Of a stretch of DNA of 64,000 nucleotides, positions 45,327 through 61,021 are shown piece after piece. The first letter of the stretch is position 1; every line of letters begins with the position of its first letter. The notes below the pieces were generated by a model. It was not told the DNA's origin. It saw nothing but the letters and a program-made list of their open reading frames with translations, and did not search any database. The stretch covers positions 226,668 to 290,667 of the forward strand of contig JNEU01000836.1 of the NCBI GenBank assembly GCA_000697475.1, written 5' to 3'. Position numbers and translations under genes: made by a program. This stretch comes from Lichtheimia corymbifera B2541. Lineage: Eukaryota; Mucoromycota; Mucoromycetes; Mucorales; Lichtheimiaceae.

Positions 45327-47420
45327 ATGAAGGATATCGGGATCAAACACGTTGAAATCGTTCCAGCTGAAACGGTATTGGATTTTATGGGACGATCATC
45401 GCCTCCAGATGACACGCCTGCTAGTGATATCGATCATGATACTATGTCTGACGGTGTGACATTGAAAGGCGAGGCATTATTTGCATTGAGTCGTCCTCTC
45501 AAGATTAGAAGCATGGTTGTCAAGCTAAAAGGCATGTCAAGTACGAGTTTCCAAGGCAACATTTTAGAATCACCCATCCTTCCAAAGCTCAAACAAGCAT
45601 TGTTTGGTAAAATGACATTACCTGCAGGCGAGCATGTCATTCCTTTTTTGTTGGAAATACCCAACATTTACCCACCTTCCCTCAAAACCAAACGCGCTAG
45701 TATCGCGTACAAGATTGAATTATCCATGGCAGTCGGCCTACAAAAGAAATACGTTACTGCAGAACATCCAATTCAAATACGACGACATCAACTTTTCTCG
45801 TCTTCAAAGTCTGAAACGCATTCCCTCTTGATGGAACATCGGTTATATGAGAATACAATCCCGGCACGTTTTCATTATGAGATTGAGGCTCCTCAAGCAA
45901 TATCTTTGGAACATGCAGCTATCCCAGTCTCTATACGATACCTATGCTTTGCTACACAAAAATCCGTACGCCGTATCCGTACTCAATTAAAACAAATAGA
46001 AATGTACAGGTAAACGATTTATTATACTTTATATATTTGCAGTCTCCTTGATATATATATGTACAATCGATCATTTAGCTCGGACTGCAAAAGTGTCAAT
46101 CGTAAACTACAAAGCATGGGGGATCATCACGTGGTATTTCCTAGCAACAACAGCAACAACAACCGTAATCATAAACGTTACATCAAACGCACCATCCCTG
46201 CCCTTTTTCATACCGTGGAAGCAGCTATGGAACGATCCACTTGGACACGGCCACTGAAAATACAGCACAACATGCACAGGATCAACGTGACACCTTCTCT
46301 TGAATCACCCCTTATTAGCGTATGCCATGAATTGGAAATTACGTTTCAATTTGAGCATCAATTCGAAGATATCAAAGCCAAAATACCCATTGTCCTTGCA
46401 TCAACACCAGAACAAGAAAAACAACAACAGCAGCCTTCTTCTTCTTCTAGTAGTAAACTTGATGATGAATGGGAGGAAGAGTATGACAACCCCCAGGGAT
46501 ATGCAGAACAACAACGCCAAGGAGGAGATAAAGTGATAAAAGATCGACCTCTTCAAATACCGCATTTTCGCCATATCCTTGCTTCCTCCTCTTCAGGTGT
46601 CAAACACAGCTTGGATGAAGATCGACTTGGTATTAATAACAGTCGAATCGGTGATTGTCGTCGTGTACCACGCAAGTCTCCTTCAGCCAGTGATTTAACT
46701 CATCCTATCTCTTCTCATCATCAACATGAGCGTCAGTATGGTGACCATGAACATGAATATGATCAAGAGGTATATCAGAATCATGATAAGCATCACCTTC
46801 CACTCAAGCACACCCAAAGGAGAAAACATTCTTTGCAACCTATCAATGTGGATCTTGCCAACAACAATAACCAAACCACCAGCAGAAACAAACACTGTGT
46901 CCATGAGCAGCAGTTGGGTGAAGACCATATGACGCTTCATACCCGTCCACCTTCCATGGTTTATAGCAATGCACCCGGTCTTCCGGCAGCCACTGAATTA
47001 CGTCCTCAAGAAGCTACGCCCACATCACTACTGGAAGAATCATTTATCTCTGATGTTGATCTAAAGCGTGGTGATCGTTCACCTGACCTTGCCACAATTG
47101 CTTCCTCAACATTGCTTTCATCGCCTCGCACGGTAGTATTCACCACCACCACCACTGATCATAATTTGAATGAGGATCATGATGCAAACAAGGAGAACCA
47201 TGGTGGTGAGAGAAGACGTAAATCATTTGGTATGCCTGCTCCTCCACCTCCACCTCAAACTCCTTTACCACCCATCCCACCATTGGATAGTGTTGTTGCC
47301 AAGCAAAAAGGTCACCACCATGGAAAAAACGTGCGTACACGACAACGACAACCCCATAATGACGATCGACGAAAAACAAAACTTTATATAGAAGATAGTG
47401 ATGAAGAAGCTGTTGTTTGA
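45327..47420 (+). CDS. Arrestin-fold protein with long disordered tail (ART-like)
   Basis: Alpha-arrestin-like adaptors direct ubiquitination and endocytosis of membrane transporters (family knowledge). Exon 1 is 45327-46009; exon 2 is most simply 46079-47420 (intron of 69 nt), giving 674 aa. An earlier acceptor at 46041-46042 would make a 33-nt intron and insert 12 residues. The N-terminal arrestin fold shows GVTLKGEALFALSRPLKIRS and LPAGEHVIPFLLEIP...IAYKIELSMAV. The C-terminal arrestin fold includes MHRINVTPSLESPLISVCHE. The remaining half is disordered, His/Asp/Gln-rich with a polyproline stretch. No PPxY ubiquitin-ligase motif is seen. It is divergent from ALG12 with 300 bp between starts, so a shared promoter region is likely. 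Confidence 0.75.
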
Positions 47421-47580
47421 TCCCTCGCCCATATAAAATTGCATATTAGATTTTGTCACATGATGATGATGATTGAAAATTGCGGGGTAGTAGAGTATAG
47501 ATCATGGCTGGTTTTAAACTGCAGCCGGTATCTCTCTCTTTCCTTTTGACGCTGCATTTTTACACAATATCCTATTAGTC

Positions 47581-49019
47581 ATGCCACGATCCCCAGCCGA
47601 TCCACCTGTAGCAGAATGGTCGACCCTTTGGAAAGACATGCAACCCACGCTCGCTAAAATACGACGATCCATGATTACAGCACGAACGACGCCCATCAAG
47701 GTCATGCGAGTCAGTCAACTGGATTCCGATATTTTGGACAGTGAGCTCTTTTCCATTCTCAAAGAACAACTATGGAGTGCCTTGTCCTTATTCAAAGCAA
47801 GTATTGGTGGTGCTATAAGTAGATTCCGTGTTGCTAACCTTTTCCCACCCATCCACCCCACCCCAACAATATATACAGCCCACGTTCAAGGAACGATTTG
47901 AACCCGAGTTATTAGCCGTGTTGAACCTCGTCCTTTTCAAATTCTCAGTATACGATTCGAATGCAACCTATGGCGCCCAACTTCAAAACCTGAAATATCG
48001 TAATGAATGGAAACATCGAGGACCATGTAAGAAAACGAGCAGACAAGAGGATGCAATGCATTGGTTGTAGCTGATGATGATGGTGCTATTATTATAGTAG
48101 AATCCATTGCCAAAGATTCACCATTGACACAAACACAAAAGATCCTTTATGGTGTATTGACAGTGGGAGGACAATATGCATGGACACGATCGAACCGATA
48201 CATTACTGAGCAAGGATGGGGTGAATTGGACGAGGTAAGAGAAAGACATGGGGGTTGCATGATTCTTCTAACAGGGTATCTAGTCAGATATCCGTAACAA
48301 GGTGTATCGTGTCCTTCAAGCGGGCGAAAAGTATTGGAAAGCATTCTCATTACTGAACTTTTTGGTATTCCTATGGAGTGGAAGGTAAAACGGAGGGAAT
48401 GGATGGAGTGATTTAGGTATTAATCCAATCTCTAGGTTTCGCACATTGATTGATCGTATCCTGGGGATGCGTATGGTTTATGCACAAAAATCATTGAATC
48501 GTCAAGTCAGCTTTGAATTCTTAAATCGTCAAATGGTGTGGCATGCATTCACTGTAAGTCGAAGGGTTGTTTCTACATGGAATGGATGGGCTCATCAATC
48601 TCGCGTATCTATCCTATACTTAGGAATTCCTTCTTTTCCTTGTGCCATTGATCAATGTCGAGAAACTCAAATTACGCTTGATGCGTACGCTTCTTCCCAA
48701 AGCATATCTTGTATCAGCCAAAGGATATGACCAGTTGCCCGAAAACCAATGTGCAGTGTGCCACGACAACGCATCTTCCAGTGATTCGGGTCCTATTGGC
48801 CAAGTGCGCGACTATACGGTCCATAATCCTTACAAAGCCGACTGTGGACATGTTTACTGCTATTATTGTATACAAAGCAAATTGGCTATCTTTGGTGATG
48901 AATGGTCTTGTCTTCGTTGCGGTGAGCGGGTATCTACAGCAACCAAGGTCATCAACAAGGTCGAATTAGAAGAAGATAATACCATAGAAGAGAGTAATCA
49001 TGATGTCAAAAAGGAATAA
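47581..49019 (+). CDS. PEX2: Peroxisome biogenesis factor 2 (PEX2), RING ubiquitin ligase
   Basis: PEX2 forms the peroxisomal RING complex with PEX10 and PEX12 that ubiquitinates the import receptor. Exons 47581-47796, 47879-48026, 48098-48234, 48284-48384, 48436-48553, 48624-49019 give 371 aa. Signature sequences: VSQLDSDILDSELFSILKEQ at the N-terminus, LKYRNEWKHRGP, ILYGVLTVGGQYAWTR, membrane segments around LLNFLVFLWSG and EFLLFLVPLIN, and a C-terminal RING: CAVCHDN...NPYKADCGHVYCYYC...CLRCG. The first intron has a GC donor (GCAAGT at 47797). For exon 3 a nearer acceptor (48069-48070) is also in frame and would add nine residues. Confidence 0.9.
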
Positions 49020-49322
49020 TAATATATCTTTGATACATACGTAATAGAGTCCGCATGCATTGCTGACTAATTGGGTGATATAGAAAGAAATACGTAAGGT
49101 GTGATGATAATGACCATTTTATTCATATTCCATTGTATACTTTAATCCTAATCAGATACTATCGACTGGGGGAATGTAAATGGGTAACAATGGTGGTAGT
49201 CATGGTTACGGAGGATGTGGGTCATTACATTCATGCTGAGCTGCAGCAGTCATAAGTATCAAATTTACAGCCAACACACCACCACTACTACTACCACTTT
49301 TTTCTCTCCTCCCTTCTTTGTT
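49020..49322. other. Spacer between PEX2 and NOB1
   Basis: About 300 bp; the last 60 bp before NOB1 are ACC/CT-rich leader. Nothing else recognised. Confidence 0.4.
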
Positions 49323-50955
49323 ATGGATCCGAAAATCGGCCAACTGGTCATTGATACCAATGCCATTGTACATGGAACGACCTTGGTCAATGTTGCTCGA
49401 GAATACTATACTTGTCCCGAAGTGATCGAGGAGATCCGAAGCAGCCACTCTCGCCAGTACCTCGATCAACTGCCTTTTGAGATCAAAATTGAAGATCCAA
49501 CCGAAAATGCTATACGAGCTGGTAACGACGCTAGGTCTAGTATAGGCGAATAGTAGTATTAACCTTTGTATATGATTAGTGATGGAATTCTCCAAAAAGA
49601 CGGGTGATTTTGCATCCTTGTCCATGCCCGATATCAAGGTGATGGCATTGACCTATACTTTGGAAGAACGCACAAATGGTCTTGACAACATTCGCTCCGA
49701 GCCGTTACGTGTAAGTATAGACAATTAGAATGCTTGATTGAATGCTGATGCACTTGCCTTAGACCCGTCCTACTGGTAAACTACCCTCGGCACCACCACA
49801 AAACACGGCAATCAGAGTTCAGGATGATGAGGATGATGAGCCTTCTGTGGATGAAGACGGCTGGGAAATTGCCAAACCAAAGAAAAAGGGTCATCACAAC
49901 AACAAGAAACCTGCCAGCAAAAAGAACAAAAAGAAAGCAAAGCCTGCTGTGGAAGTATCTGAGACGACAGAGCAAATGCAAAATCTTTCAATGAAGGAGG
50001 AAAAGGAGGGATCTTCCAAGCAAGAGGAAAAGGTGGACAACCAAGAGCAGCAGCCCGTATCATCGGCCAACGAGACATCATCAGCAGCAGCAGCAAACGA
50101 TGTGATTGTTGAAGAAGAGGAGGATTTCGATGAAGACGATGATGCTGGATGGATTACACCAGAGAATGTGACTGAGCACAGAGCTATGGAAATGGGTGTA
50201 CGAGCAGATGAGCTTAACAATCCCAAATCCTTAAGCGTGGCATGTATGACGGGTGATTTTGCTATGCAGGTAACTTTTTATCGATTATGCCGTTTCTTGT
50301 CATCATGATATTAAACTCAGTCAATCTTCTTTTTTAGAACGTGTTGCTTCAAATGAACTTGAGCTTGGTCTCCACGGGTGGTCATCGTATTACCAAAGTC
50401 AAGAATTGGGTGCTCCGCTGTCATGCTTGCTTCACGTAAGTGACCTCTCTTTTTTAAAAGTCATGCTGTTTATTCACTTTCTACTTTTAGTGTTACTACC
50501 AACATGGAAAAGAAGTTTTGTCCAAAGTGTGGCAATGCATCATTACAACGTGTATCCTGCAGTACCAACAGCAAAGGTCAAGTCATTTACCATTTAAAGA
50601 AAAACTTCCAATACAACTTGCGTGGCACCAAGGTACGTTAACATTGTGACAGAGAGAAAGAATAATGCGCTAAGACACATATCCATCCATGTAGTACGCT
50701 CTTCCTACTCCGAAAGGAGGTCGCCATGTCAACAATATCGTTTTGCGTGAGGATCAACGAGAATATGTCAAGGCACAACAACGGAAACCCAAGAAAGCGC
50801 TTGATCTCTTTGATCCTGATTTCATTCCATTGTCAGGCAAAACAGGTGGTGTGCATTTAGGCAAGACCGCAAGCAACATGTATGGCACGGATAGAATTGG
50901 ATTTGGTCGCAAGAATCCCAATGCATCAGGGAAGAGTCGCAACCGAAGAAAGTAG
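49323..50955 (+). CDS. NOB1: NOB1 endonuclease for 20S pre-rRNA 3' cleavage (site D)
   Basis: Nob1 cuts the 3' end of 18S rRNA in cytoplasmic pre-40S particles. Exons 49323-49521, 49580-49710, 49763-50269, 50338-50435, 50491-50632, 50695-50955 give 445 aa. A PIN nuclease domain opens the protein with catalytic acidic residues in VIDTNAIVHG, VIEEIRS and MPDIKVMALTYTLEE. A long Lys/Glu-rich insert follows, then NVLLQMNLSLVSTGGHRITK and a zinc ribbon (CHACFT...FCPKCGNASLQ). The conserved tail contains LREDQREYV and a basic C-terminus. All introns are GT-AG and preserve the frame. Confidence 0.95.
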
Positions 50956-51044
50956 ATAGATAGTGTAGCATCTTTATTGTACAGGATTATATAAAAAAAT
51001 GATATAGACAAAATGTGTCATTTTTAGATGCCATGTGGAGATGA

Positions 51045-52585
<1,541 letters not shown>

Positions 52586-52852
52586 GTAACTCCACAACCC
52601 CCACCCCTTTTCCATCTACTACTCTTTGTATACTTTGTCATTTGTCTTTATTCTTTTTCGTTGTACATATCCTCCTTAGATTAAAGACCTAAAGCTTTGT
52701 TTTTGTGTGAATCAGGGAATGTAAAAAGTATCTCTCACTATTTGCTGCTGCTGGATATGAAAATGGGGATCAGCTTGCATTTTTGGAAATCTCGCGTCAA
52801 CTGTAAATAGGACGTGTATCTTTCTTTCTTTTCCCTTTTGGCACCTTCTCCA

Positions 52853-54478
<1,626 letters not shown>

Positions 54479-54707
54479 ATCATCGTCGTAGTAGTAATCT
54501 CAATCATTATTGCTTAGTACAGTCCTTGTGATATATAATATACATACAATTGCTTTATTTTTCTAATACAAATGGGTGGCTACATTCCTAATAGTGCCTT
54601 GAGATGGAGGTGTGTCGATCCTTGTAGGAAAAGGGCGCATATAATTTTCCACCTGAGTGCAATTCATGCATGGTGGTGAATTCTTTCTCTTCCCGCTCGC
54701 TTGTCCC

Positions 54708-54947
54708 ATGACATTTTCCAGGCAACCAGCAGAGCTTATTCTACGTATTCTCCAGCCCCTCGATTGGGACGAAAGACTTTCATTTGCATCGGTATGTAGA
54801 GCCGTGTACTTGGATGTGCAGCTTGCAATTGCGTACGGATTAAGCATTCAAGCTTCAGTTCCCCATCAACGGACATATGCCACCTACAAAAAATCACCTT
54901 TCAAGCCGCAGGTGGATTTATCACTTCGACTCGGTACTCCAAGATGA
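54708..54947 (+). pseudogene. F-box domain fragment
   Basis: An open frame of 79 codons starting MTFSRQPAELILRILQPLDW has the F-box pattern: P-x-E-L-I-L-x-I-L-x-x-L then R-L-S-F-A-S-V-C-R. It ends after PQVDLSLRLGTP without the LRR or other C-terminal half that mucoralean F-box proteins carry. It lies between the two copies of the duplicated junction. Either it is a fragment of a transposed F-box gene or its remaining exons are unrecognisable. Confidence 0.4.
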
Positions 54948-56029
54948 TGCATCATGACCACTTTATCAATTCGATTCATCATGACAACAATCCCCACGCC
55001 CACTCACATATAAACAAGGCTGTGGTCACCAACACTATCATACGCCCTTTCTTTCTACTTGTATGCATACCATCCATCATCAATGACCTTTGGTAAGTCT
55101 CATTTATGCGATCCCCCAAAATGAGGGTACTCATGCTTTCATCTATGTAGCTCACTTCATTGATCATTGGTGCCTAATGATACCTGGCTGTGTTCCTTGA
55201 GGAATCCTTTGGTGGTAGGTATAGATATCATTTATAAGTAAAAGGCAACCTCAGTCTGATGGGAAACCCCCAGTAAAAGATTAAGTCGGAAAACCGTTTC
55301 TCTATAACTTTTTATTCATGAATATATGGGATCCTTTGTATACGATGATACAAGGTCTTGGTTTGGGGATAAGGCGAATATTGTTAACAGAGAGGGACAC
55401 CTTCATGCGTTCAAGTAGAATGGGTTAAATAGAATGTGTGAGGCATAACAAAGGGTGCTAGGTACAAGGTACCGAGGACCTGGTGGTCACAGTTGTATCA
55501 CTGACCCTTGTATCATCACAATCAACCCTGAAGAAGAGACATGAGGAGATGTTAAACCACTTGGAAAACGGGAATCATGATATTATCAGGCGAAAAACTG
55601 GAGGTAACTGTGTTGTAATATATCAATCGATAAGTACTCTAATAACACCTGCCATCAATATCCTCTTTTTGCCACTGCCAATGATAACATATTCAAGCAT
55701 ATGCATAACCAATTCGTCCACAAGTTTATTAAGCTATTGCATGTTCAGCTGCCTATACGCCTTGTACAAAGGCATGCTTGAGCAATACCGTTACATATCG
55801 CCTTCATGGCTATTTGGATAGCGTATTCATGGGCAAGTTGACCCGTGAATCCAATACATATGGCTCCTTTAGCTAAAGAATCGCACGGCTATTCCATACC
55901 CTGTACCGAAACCTTTTTGAAATCTCCAAGTATTGTCAAGAATAGCTTCATTCTTTTCATTGGCCCATTATCGAGCATGCTGAGGATTATACATATAGAG
56001 TGCATTGTATTATGTGTGTAACAAGGTCC
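54948..56029. other. Insert between the duplicated junction copies
   Basis: About 1.1 kb after the F-box fragment without a gene I can support. A 112-codon plus-strand frame at 55483-55821 has hydrophobic stretches but no recognisable motif. No terminal inverted repeats or transposase seen. Confidence 0.35.
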
Positions 56030-56232
56030 CTTTTTCTTATGTAGCAGTCATCTTCCTTCTTAGGTAAAACATCTTTCTGCCACCCTGCTGATATTGAGTA
56101 TCCACCTTTTATGTAGCGAATTGGAATAAATCGTCGTAGTAAACTCAAATCATTATTGCTTAGTACGTCCATGTGATATATAATATAATACATATACAAT
56201 TGCTTTTTTTCTAATACAAATGGGTGGCTACA
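56030..56232. repeat. Duplicated HAT2/GPCR junction, right copy
   Basis: Degenerate copy of HAT2's last exon (AAACATCTTTCTGC, GATATTGAGTATCCACCTTTTA, GAATTGGAATAAATC), with indels and a changed acceptor context. Its 3' flank follows and runs into the intact GPCR stop codon at 56211. So the left copy keeps HAT2 intact and the right copy keeps the GPCR intact. Confidence 0.78.
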
Positions 56233-59200
56233 GTGATGCTGCTACCTTCACTTTCTTCATGAGCTAATAGTGATCGATGGTGCTGCTGATGTTTGTTGTC
56301 ATCCGGTGGTGGAGATGATGATGTTTCTGTGGGGACCAATACCCCTACTTTGTTATCTTCTTTTGGCAGATTCAAAAAAGAGGAGGAGGAGGATGGCTGT
56401 TTTTGTTGTTGGTTCTTGTGAAATTCGCCGTTAAACACACTTTCCCAAGTCGTGAGAGCATTCAAGTCGGGTAATTGGATATACAAATCATATAATCCTT
56501 GTCCATGGATCTTGAGGACATACTCATCGAGTTGAGCAGAGTGCACGCTCACGTCACGATAAGACATGACAGCCCCTTCCTTGGTTTTTTCAGAAAAGAA
56601 AGAAAAGTACCCCATACAGGGAAACACCATCATATGCTGCATCTCCCAATGAGACAAGAATGGAAAGTATCGAAACACGCGACGTACAGGCATGTCCCCC
56701 TATGTTTGCATATTAACATGACATCTATGCACAATGAATATATGTATATATACCTCATGTACTTCGATAAAAGTATCCTTGTTGGGCTTGGAGGATGGCA
56801 TGTTGACCATACGTGACAAGCTGATCAGCTCACCTCCTTCACTGCCAAAACTACTTGCTTGATGATCATGCCCTGATGTCTGGCCTGGTCCATACCGAAG
56901 GATCGAAAGCATCCCATTTTCATTCCCTGAATTTTTGTTCTTGCTGTCTTGGTTCTTTTTACGCATTTGCTTGAAAAATGCATGGATCTTGGGAAGAAAC
57001 AATGCCAAAAGAGAAAATGTCGTAGCCCAAAGGATCGTGATGATGGTAATATAATACGTGGTATAAAAATCCGCCATAGGATTGATCATCACTGCGAAAC
57101 CGACCAAGGCAGAGAAAAGAATATTGCTATGGTGGGGACAAGGTTAAAAAGGACGTTCTTGTTCAAAAGACCAAATGCATAGTACACTTACTATACAGAT
57201 AAGCCCATCTGCTTGGTTTCACTGTAATGGCTATACCGCCTGCCAGCAGCGCGGGTTTTGTATGCCAGAAAAGTAGCGAATAAAAGCATGATAGCGGCGT
57301 AAACAGTAGAAAGGACCCGAAACACAAGCTCGATCTTTTGATTTGAAGCGTGGCATTCCCAATAGTGTCTTGAGAAGGAGGTGTCGATCCTTGTAGGAAA
57401 AGGGCGACTGACAGCTAATCCAACACCCATGATGATCTAAACAATCATCGTCAATATCCTATATATAGGCACAATGAATGGATGGTGATCTTACCATGTC
57501 TGCTGCCACAACAATAGACGTTGTCTTGATGAGCTGGGTATCGGTGATTACGGTGCGGGTGATGAAGATGTTGTTGAAGATGCGATAAATGCGATAGTTT
57601 TTTGCAATCATGTTTCTATAATATATAGTTTTGCGTTAGTCTTTGAGAGACGCGTCGACCCTACGTGTCATCTATTCTTACCCAAGAATAAGTAGAAATC
57701 CGAGATTGAACAAAAGAGGCGTGGTATAACATGTGGGATAAGATGGGATGCCAACCATAGTAATCACCGAAGCGTAAGTGAACATGAATCCAATAAGCTC
57801 CAAGCAGCAGAAAAGCGGGCTAGAAAGAGTCAATGAGTCTCAATCAGCTTTTAGAGAACATGGATATGCTATACCTGGACGCTTTGAAGACCTCATTTTT
57901 CCGAAATAGAACGACCAAGAAAAAGACCATCATTGCTGAAAAGATGCCCAACGAGGAAATGGTAGTGATAACAAGTCCAGTTGCTGAAGAAAAATCTGGG
58001 TTGAGTGAAAGGCTGGGAGGCGAGTCGGGTGGAGGCTACTAGATGAATCATTAGTGCTTCCATGTATCATCGATTCATTATTTTGATCCTTTACATTGGA
58101 TGTGCCATCATGGTACATGAGCTTGTTGCTGAACTGTATATGTCCTTCCATGAGTTGTCCGACGACAACGCTATGTCCACCTTGCAAATTATAAATAAGG
58201 TAATTCCTAGATTATGTGTGTGAGTGGATAGGATAAAGAATAGGGGTTGTATGCTTACGCTTTTGTCACATCGCCGTTCGAATCAAAGACCATGGGTCCT
58301 TCAGGGCCAACATAACCAACATTGAACGTCTGTGGTAACATATACTGGCCAAGGTCGCCTTCCCGTAATTGTTCAAGCCCAGACGTATGATTCGTGATAT
58401 TGGCAATAGCGTGGCTGAATCCTTCCGCCATGACCATCATGCATGAATAGGCAAGTCTGTGATACATACAAACGATTAATAAAACAATGACACATAGATT
58501 TGTTACACAATGAACAGCGCACTACATACCCTTCATTGGTACTAATCTTTCTTTGTCCTGCATAAGGATAACTATCAAAAAGAGATATATACGTCTTAGT
58601 TTATGTTATGATGATGATGGTGCTGGTCAACTTACGCGGCAGAATCCAAAGACGACCAAGAATCGAGAAAAGATTCAAAAGGTGGATATCCGGTCATGGA
58701 TAGCCAATTATCAAACATAAAGACGCCTGTGAATGTGGAATTGAAATCGATGGGTGTGGTCGCGTTGTAGGGTGATGTTGCATTGTTGAATGATGGTGCG
58801 GTAGGATTCGTGATTTTGCTATTGCGTGTGTCGATGGCTGTTGCTAGATCCTGAGTAACATCGCCAATCAGCATCCATACATAGTCGTCTGATAGGTATC
58901 CCATTTCAGCGGCTTGGACCATGATGTTAATCTGGATATCGCCCGAAGCTGCCACCAAGATAATGCGTACGCCATCCGAAGAAACCTTTGCGAGTGTGTT
59001 GGCAATGTCGTTGGGCGATGCATCTTGCGTGATGGCTTGATAATGGGTCACTTGGATGTTCATGGAGGATGAATGCATAATGGCGTGCTGGCAAACTTGA
59101 ATCTATTATGTAAGTGGTCATCCATGTTGTAGGTGTGTCTATAATCACTCACATTGTTGACCGGTGGGATCATCTGTATATACAATGCCGATTTTAGACC

Positions 59201-59999
59201 AGCCTTGGGTAGTTGCAAAGCCCATCATGGCATCACCGAAGATCGTTTGGGTGGCGATGGTCCTGAAAAAGTATTTATATTGCGTCTTGTCGGAAAATGA
59301 AGCTAAACAAACAACAACAGTCAATATGCATGGCATATACACACATTGTACAAGATAAAAAATACCAGCCGTAGCAGTAAAAGAGCATTGGGGGATTTCA
59401 AGGGTACTTGTCATGAGAGCGCTTAGACTTGTCCATGAACTGGAAATATCGCCAATGACCCCGATAACGCCTTGTTGAAGAAGAGTGACGGATGCATAAA
59501 CGGCGTCGGTGACAGCATCTTGGTTGACCGACCTGACAGGAAAGGAATCCTTTTGGATCAAGGTGATATAAGCACCAGGAATCACGCCTTTTGCATTGAT
59601 ATCATTGATGGCCATTCGAATAGCTGAAGCTCCTCTACACAATGTCAAATGATCAGTTGACCACGCACGTACAACAATGCGTCTAATTATATTATTTTTT
59701 ACCCCCAGACAATTTCCGCAGTGAAAGGATCGTCGGTTTGACTGAATGGCAACAGAACACCAACCTATACAATAATAACGTGTGTGTGAGAGAACTCCTA
59801 TTGAGAACGAACGAACAGCCCTTTTGGCCACATTGCATACCTTGAGCTCTGTCAATCCACTCGTATTCATCTTTGGCGTCACGACCACGGTGTCATTGTC
59901 CACTTGTCTTACAATGTTGTAAGGATCTTGCCCCAGTTGAATGCCGAAAATGACTGAGCTATTCGCTTCCGTTGGATAGGTAATGGTGCTTTGCGACAT
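56211..59999 (-). CDS. Class C GPCR (GABA-B/mGluR-like): periplasmic-binding ectodomain plus seven membrane segments
   Basis: Fourteen exons join without a frame break to 992 aa: 59999-59841, 59764-59703, 59634-59366, 59302-59153, 59095-58636, 58571-58530, 58456-58259, 58206-58095, 58035-57875, 57819-57682, 57615-57495, 57436-57192, 57126-56754, 56699-56211. Residues ~50-480 are a bilobed ligand-binding domain (VGVLLPFSQTDDPF; AIRMAINDINAKGVIPGAYI; GVIGDISSSWTSLS; GWSKIGIVYTDDPTGQQ) with several N-x-S/T sites. TM1 begins near residue 504 (GLVITTISSLGIFSAMMVFF). A short intracellular NYRIYRIFNN follows TM3, and TM7 is ITIITILWATTFSLLALFLP. The C-tail is about 220 residues, Ser/Gln-rich. No signal peptide is visible at the chosen start; a hydrophobic 5' exon (MDLPFPCIVFLLLFSPT, 60202) may provide one, but its splice phase does not fit cleanly. 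Ligand unknown. Confidence 0.88.
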
Positions 60000-60765
60000 G
60001 AGAACATAAAGGAAAGGAAAGGAAAAAGGCTAAAGGAGACGGGGGCGGATGGATGAGACAAGAGAGAGAATAGGTGTAAACGTATTATTGCGCGTGAAGC
60101 AAGCAGTAGTAGTATAACCCAAAATAAATCCCAAGGTGATAGTATGCTACAAGTTGGAGAGAAAAGTAAAAGGAAAACGATGCACGGAAAGGGGAGGTCC
60201 ATCTAAATGGGTGATCACAAAAAAAGGGGGTAGTTAAGAGAGAGAGAGAGAGAGGGACGTGGTAGGGTAAACCAGTGGCTGTGAGCAAGGAAGGAGGCAA
60301 CGCATACAGGGGTAACAACACGAGCATCGCACTATTATTGAACCATATGCTTGATATTGGATAAACATTATTACAATCACACAACCTACTTTTTATTTGG
60401 GCTTCAAGAACTATTTAAAGAAGAGTGCCTGCACCTTCAACCGCGTTGCTAGGATAGCATTTTGATTGAAATGAAGGGTCACGTGAGATACTATCAAACC
60501 ACAATATACAGCATAATCACCCTCACACTGTCATATGCCAAGATATAAAATCCATGCTGTGAGTCTGTCTGATAATCTCTTAACATCTCTCCGGATATGA
60601 TCCTTTTCTTTCTCTTTGATCCACATGTTCTCTTTCTCTTTCATATCCGTGATGTGGCTGTAACACTGTTGCTACTCTGCGGAGGTAGCATGCCACCAGC
60701 ATAGAATTCCAAGCTGTGAAGAGTTGGATGACCACTGAGACCATACCTCTCAAATATGTTACTTG
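60000..60765. other. Upstream region of the GPCR and spacer
   Basis: Includes the hydrophobic frame at 60202-59909 discussed with the GPCR and a GA repeat at 60238-60256. No other gene. Confidence 0.35.
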
Positions 60766-60963
60766 CTACGCGGCTTTTTGAAATAAAGATACCATCCTCT
60801 GGTTCGCACGAGGCTTAAACGATCCAACGCCGTGTTCAGCAAATAAGATGTATCCAAGGAGATCGTATACTGTAGTGAATGAGGTGCTCTTTCTTTTTGT
60901 TCTTCAGAACCAACTTCACTTATGTAGTAAATGCGTCCATCCTCGACGCGGAATGAAACAAAC
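60766..60963 (-). other. Orphan exon-like ORF downstream of the HET gene
   Basis: From an acceptor-like AAAG at 60964, a frame of 65 codons runs to TAG at 60766. It begins FVSFRVEDGRIYYISEVGSE and continues LLGYILFAEHGVGSFKPRAN. Composition is protein-like. It could be an alternative last exon of the HET gene, but only a weak phase-0 donor (for example GTAGCT at about 61085) would join it. It could also be the remnant of a second gene. Confidence 0.35.
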
Positions 60964-61021
60964 TTTACACGTCAGTCTCATTTTATTATATAGATAAGCA
61001 GGGGCACGAGAGAATTCCATA

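Noticed and set aside
47128..47401. Minus-strand frames over the arrestin-like gene tail
   Set aside because: Antisense shadows of a disordered, compositionally biased region.
55483..55821. 112-codon plus-strand frame in the junction insert
   Set aside because: No motif, odd composition, and sequence around it is clearly rearranged non-coding DNA.
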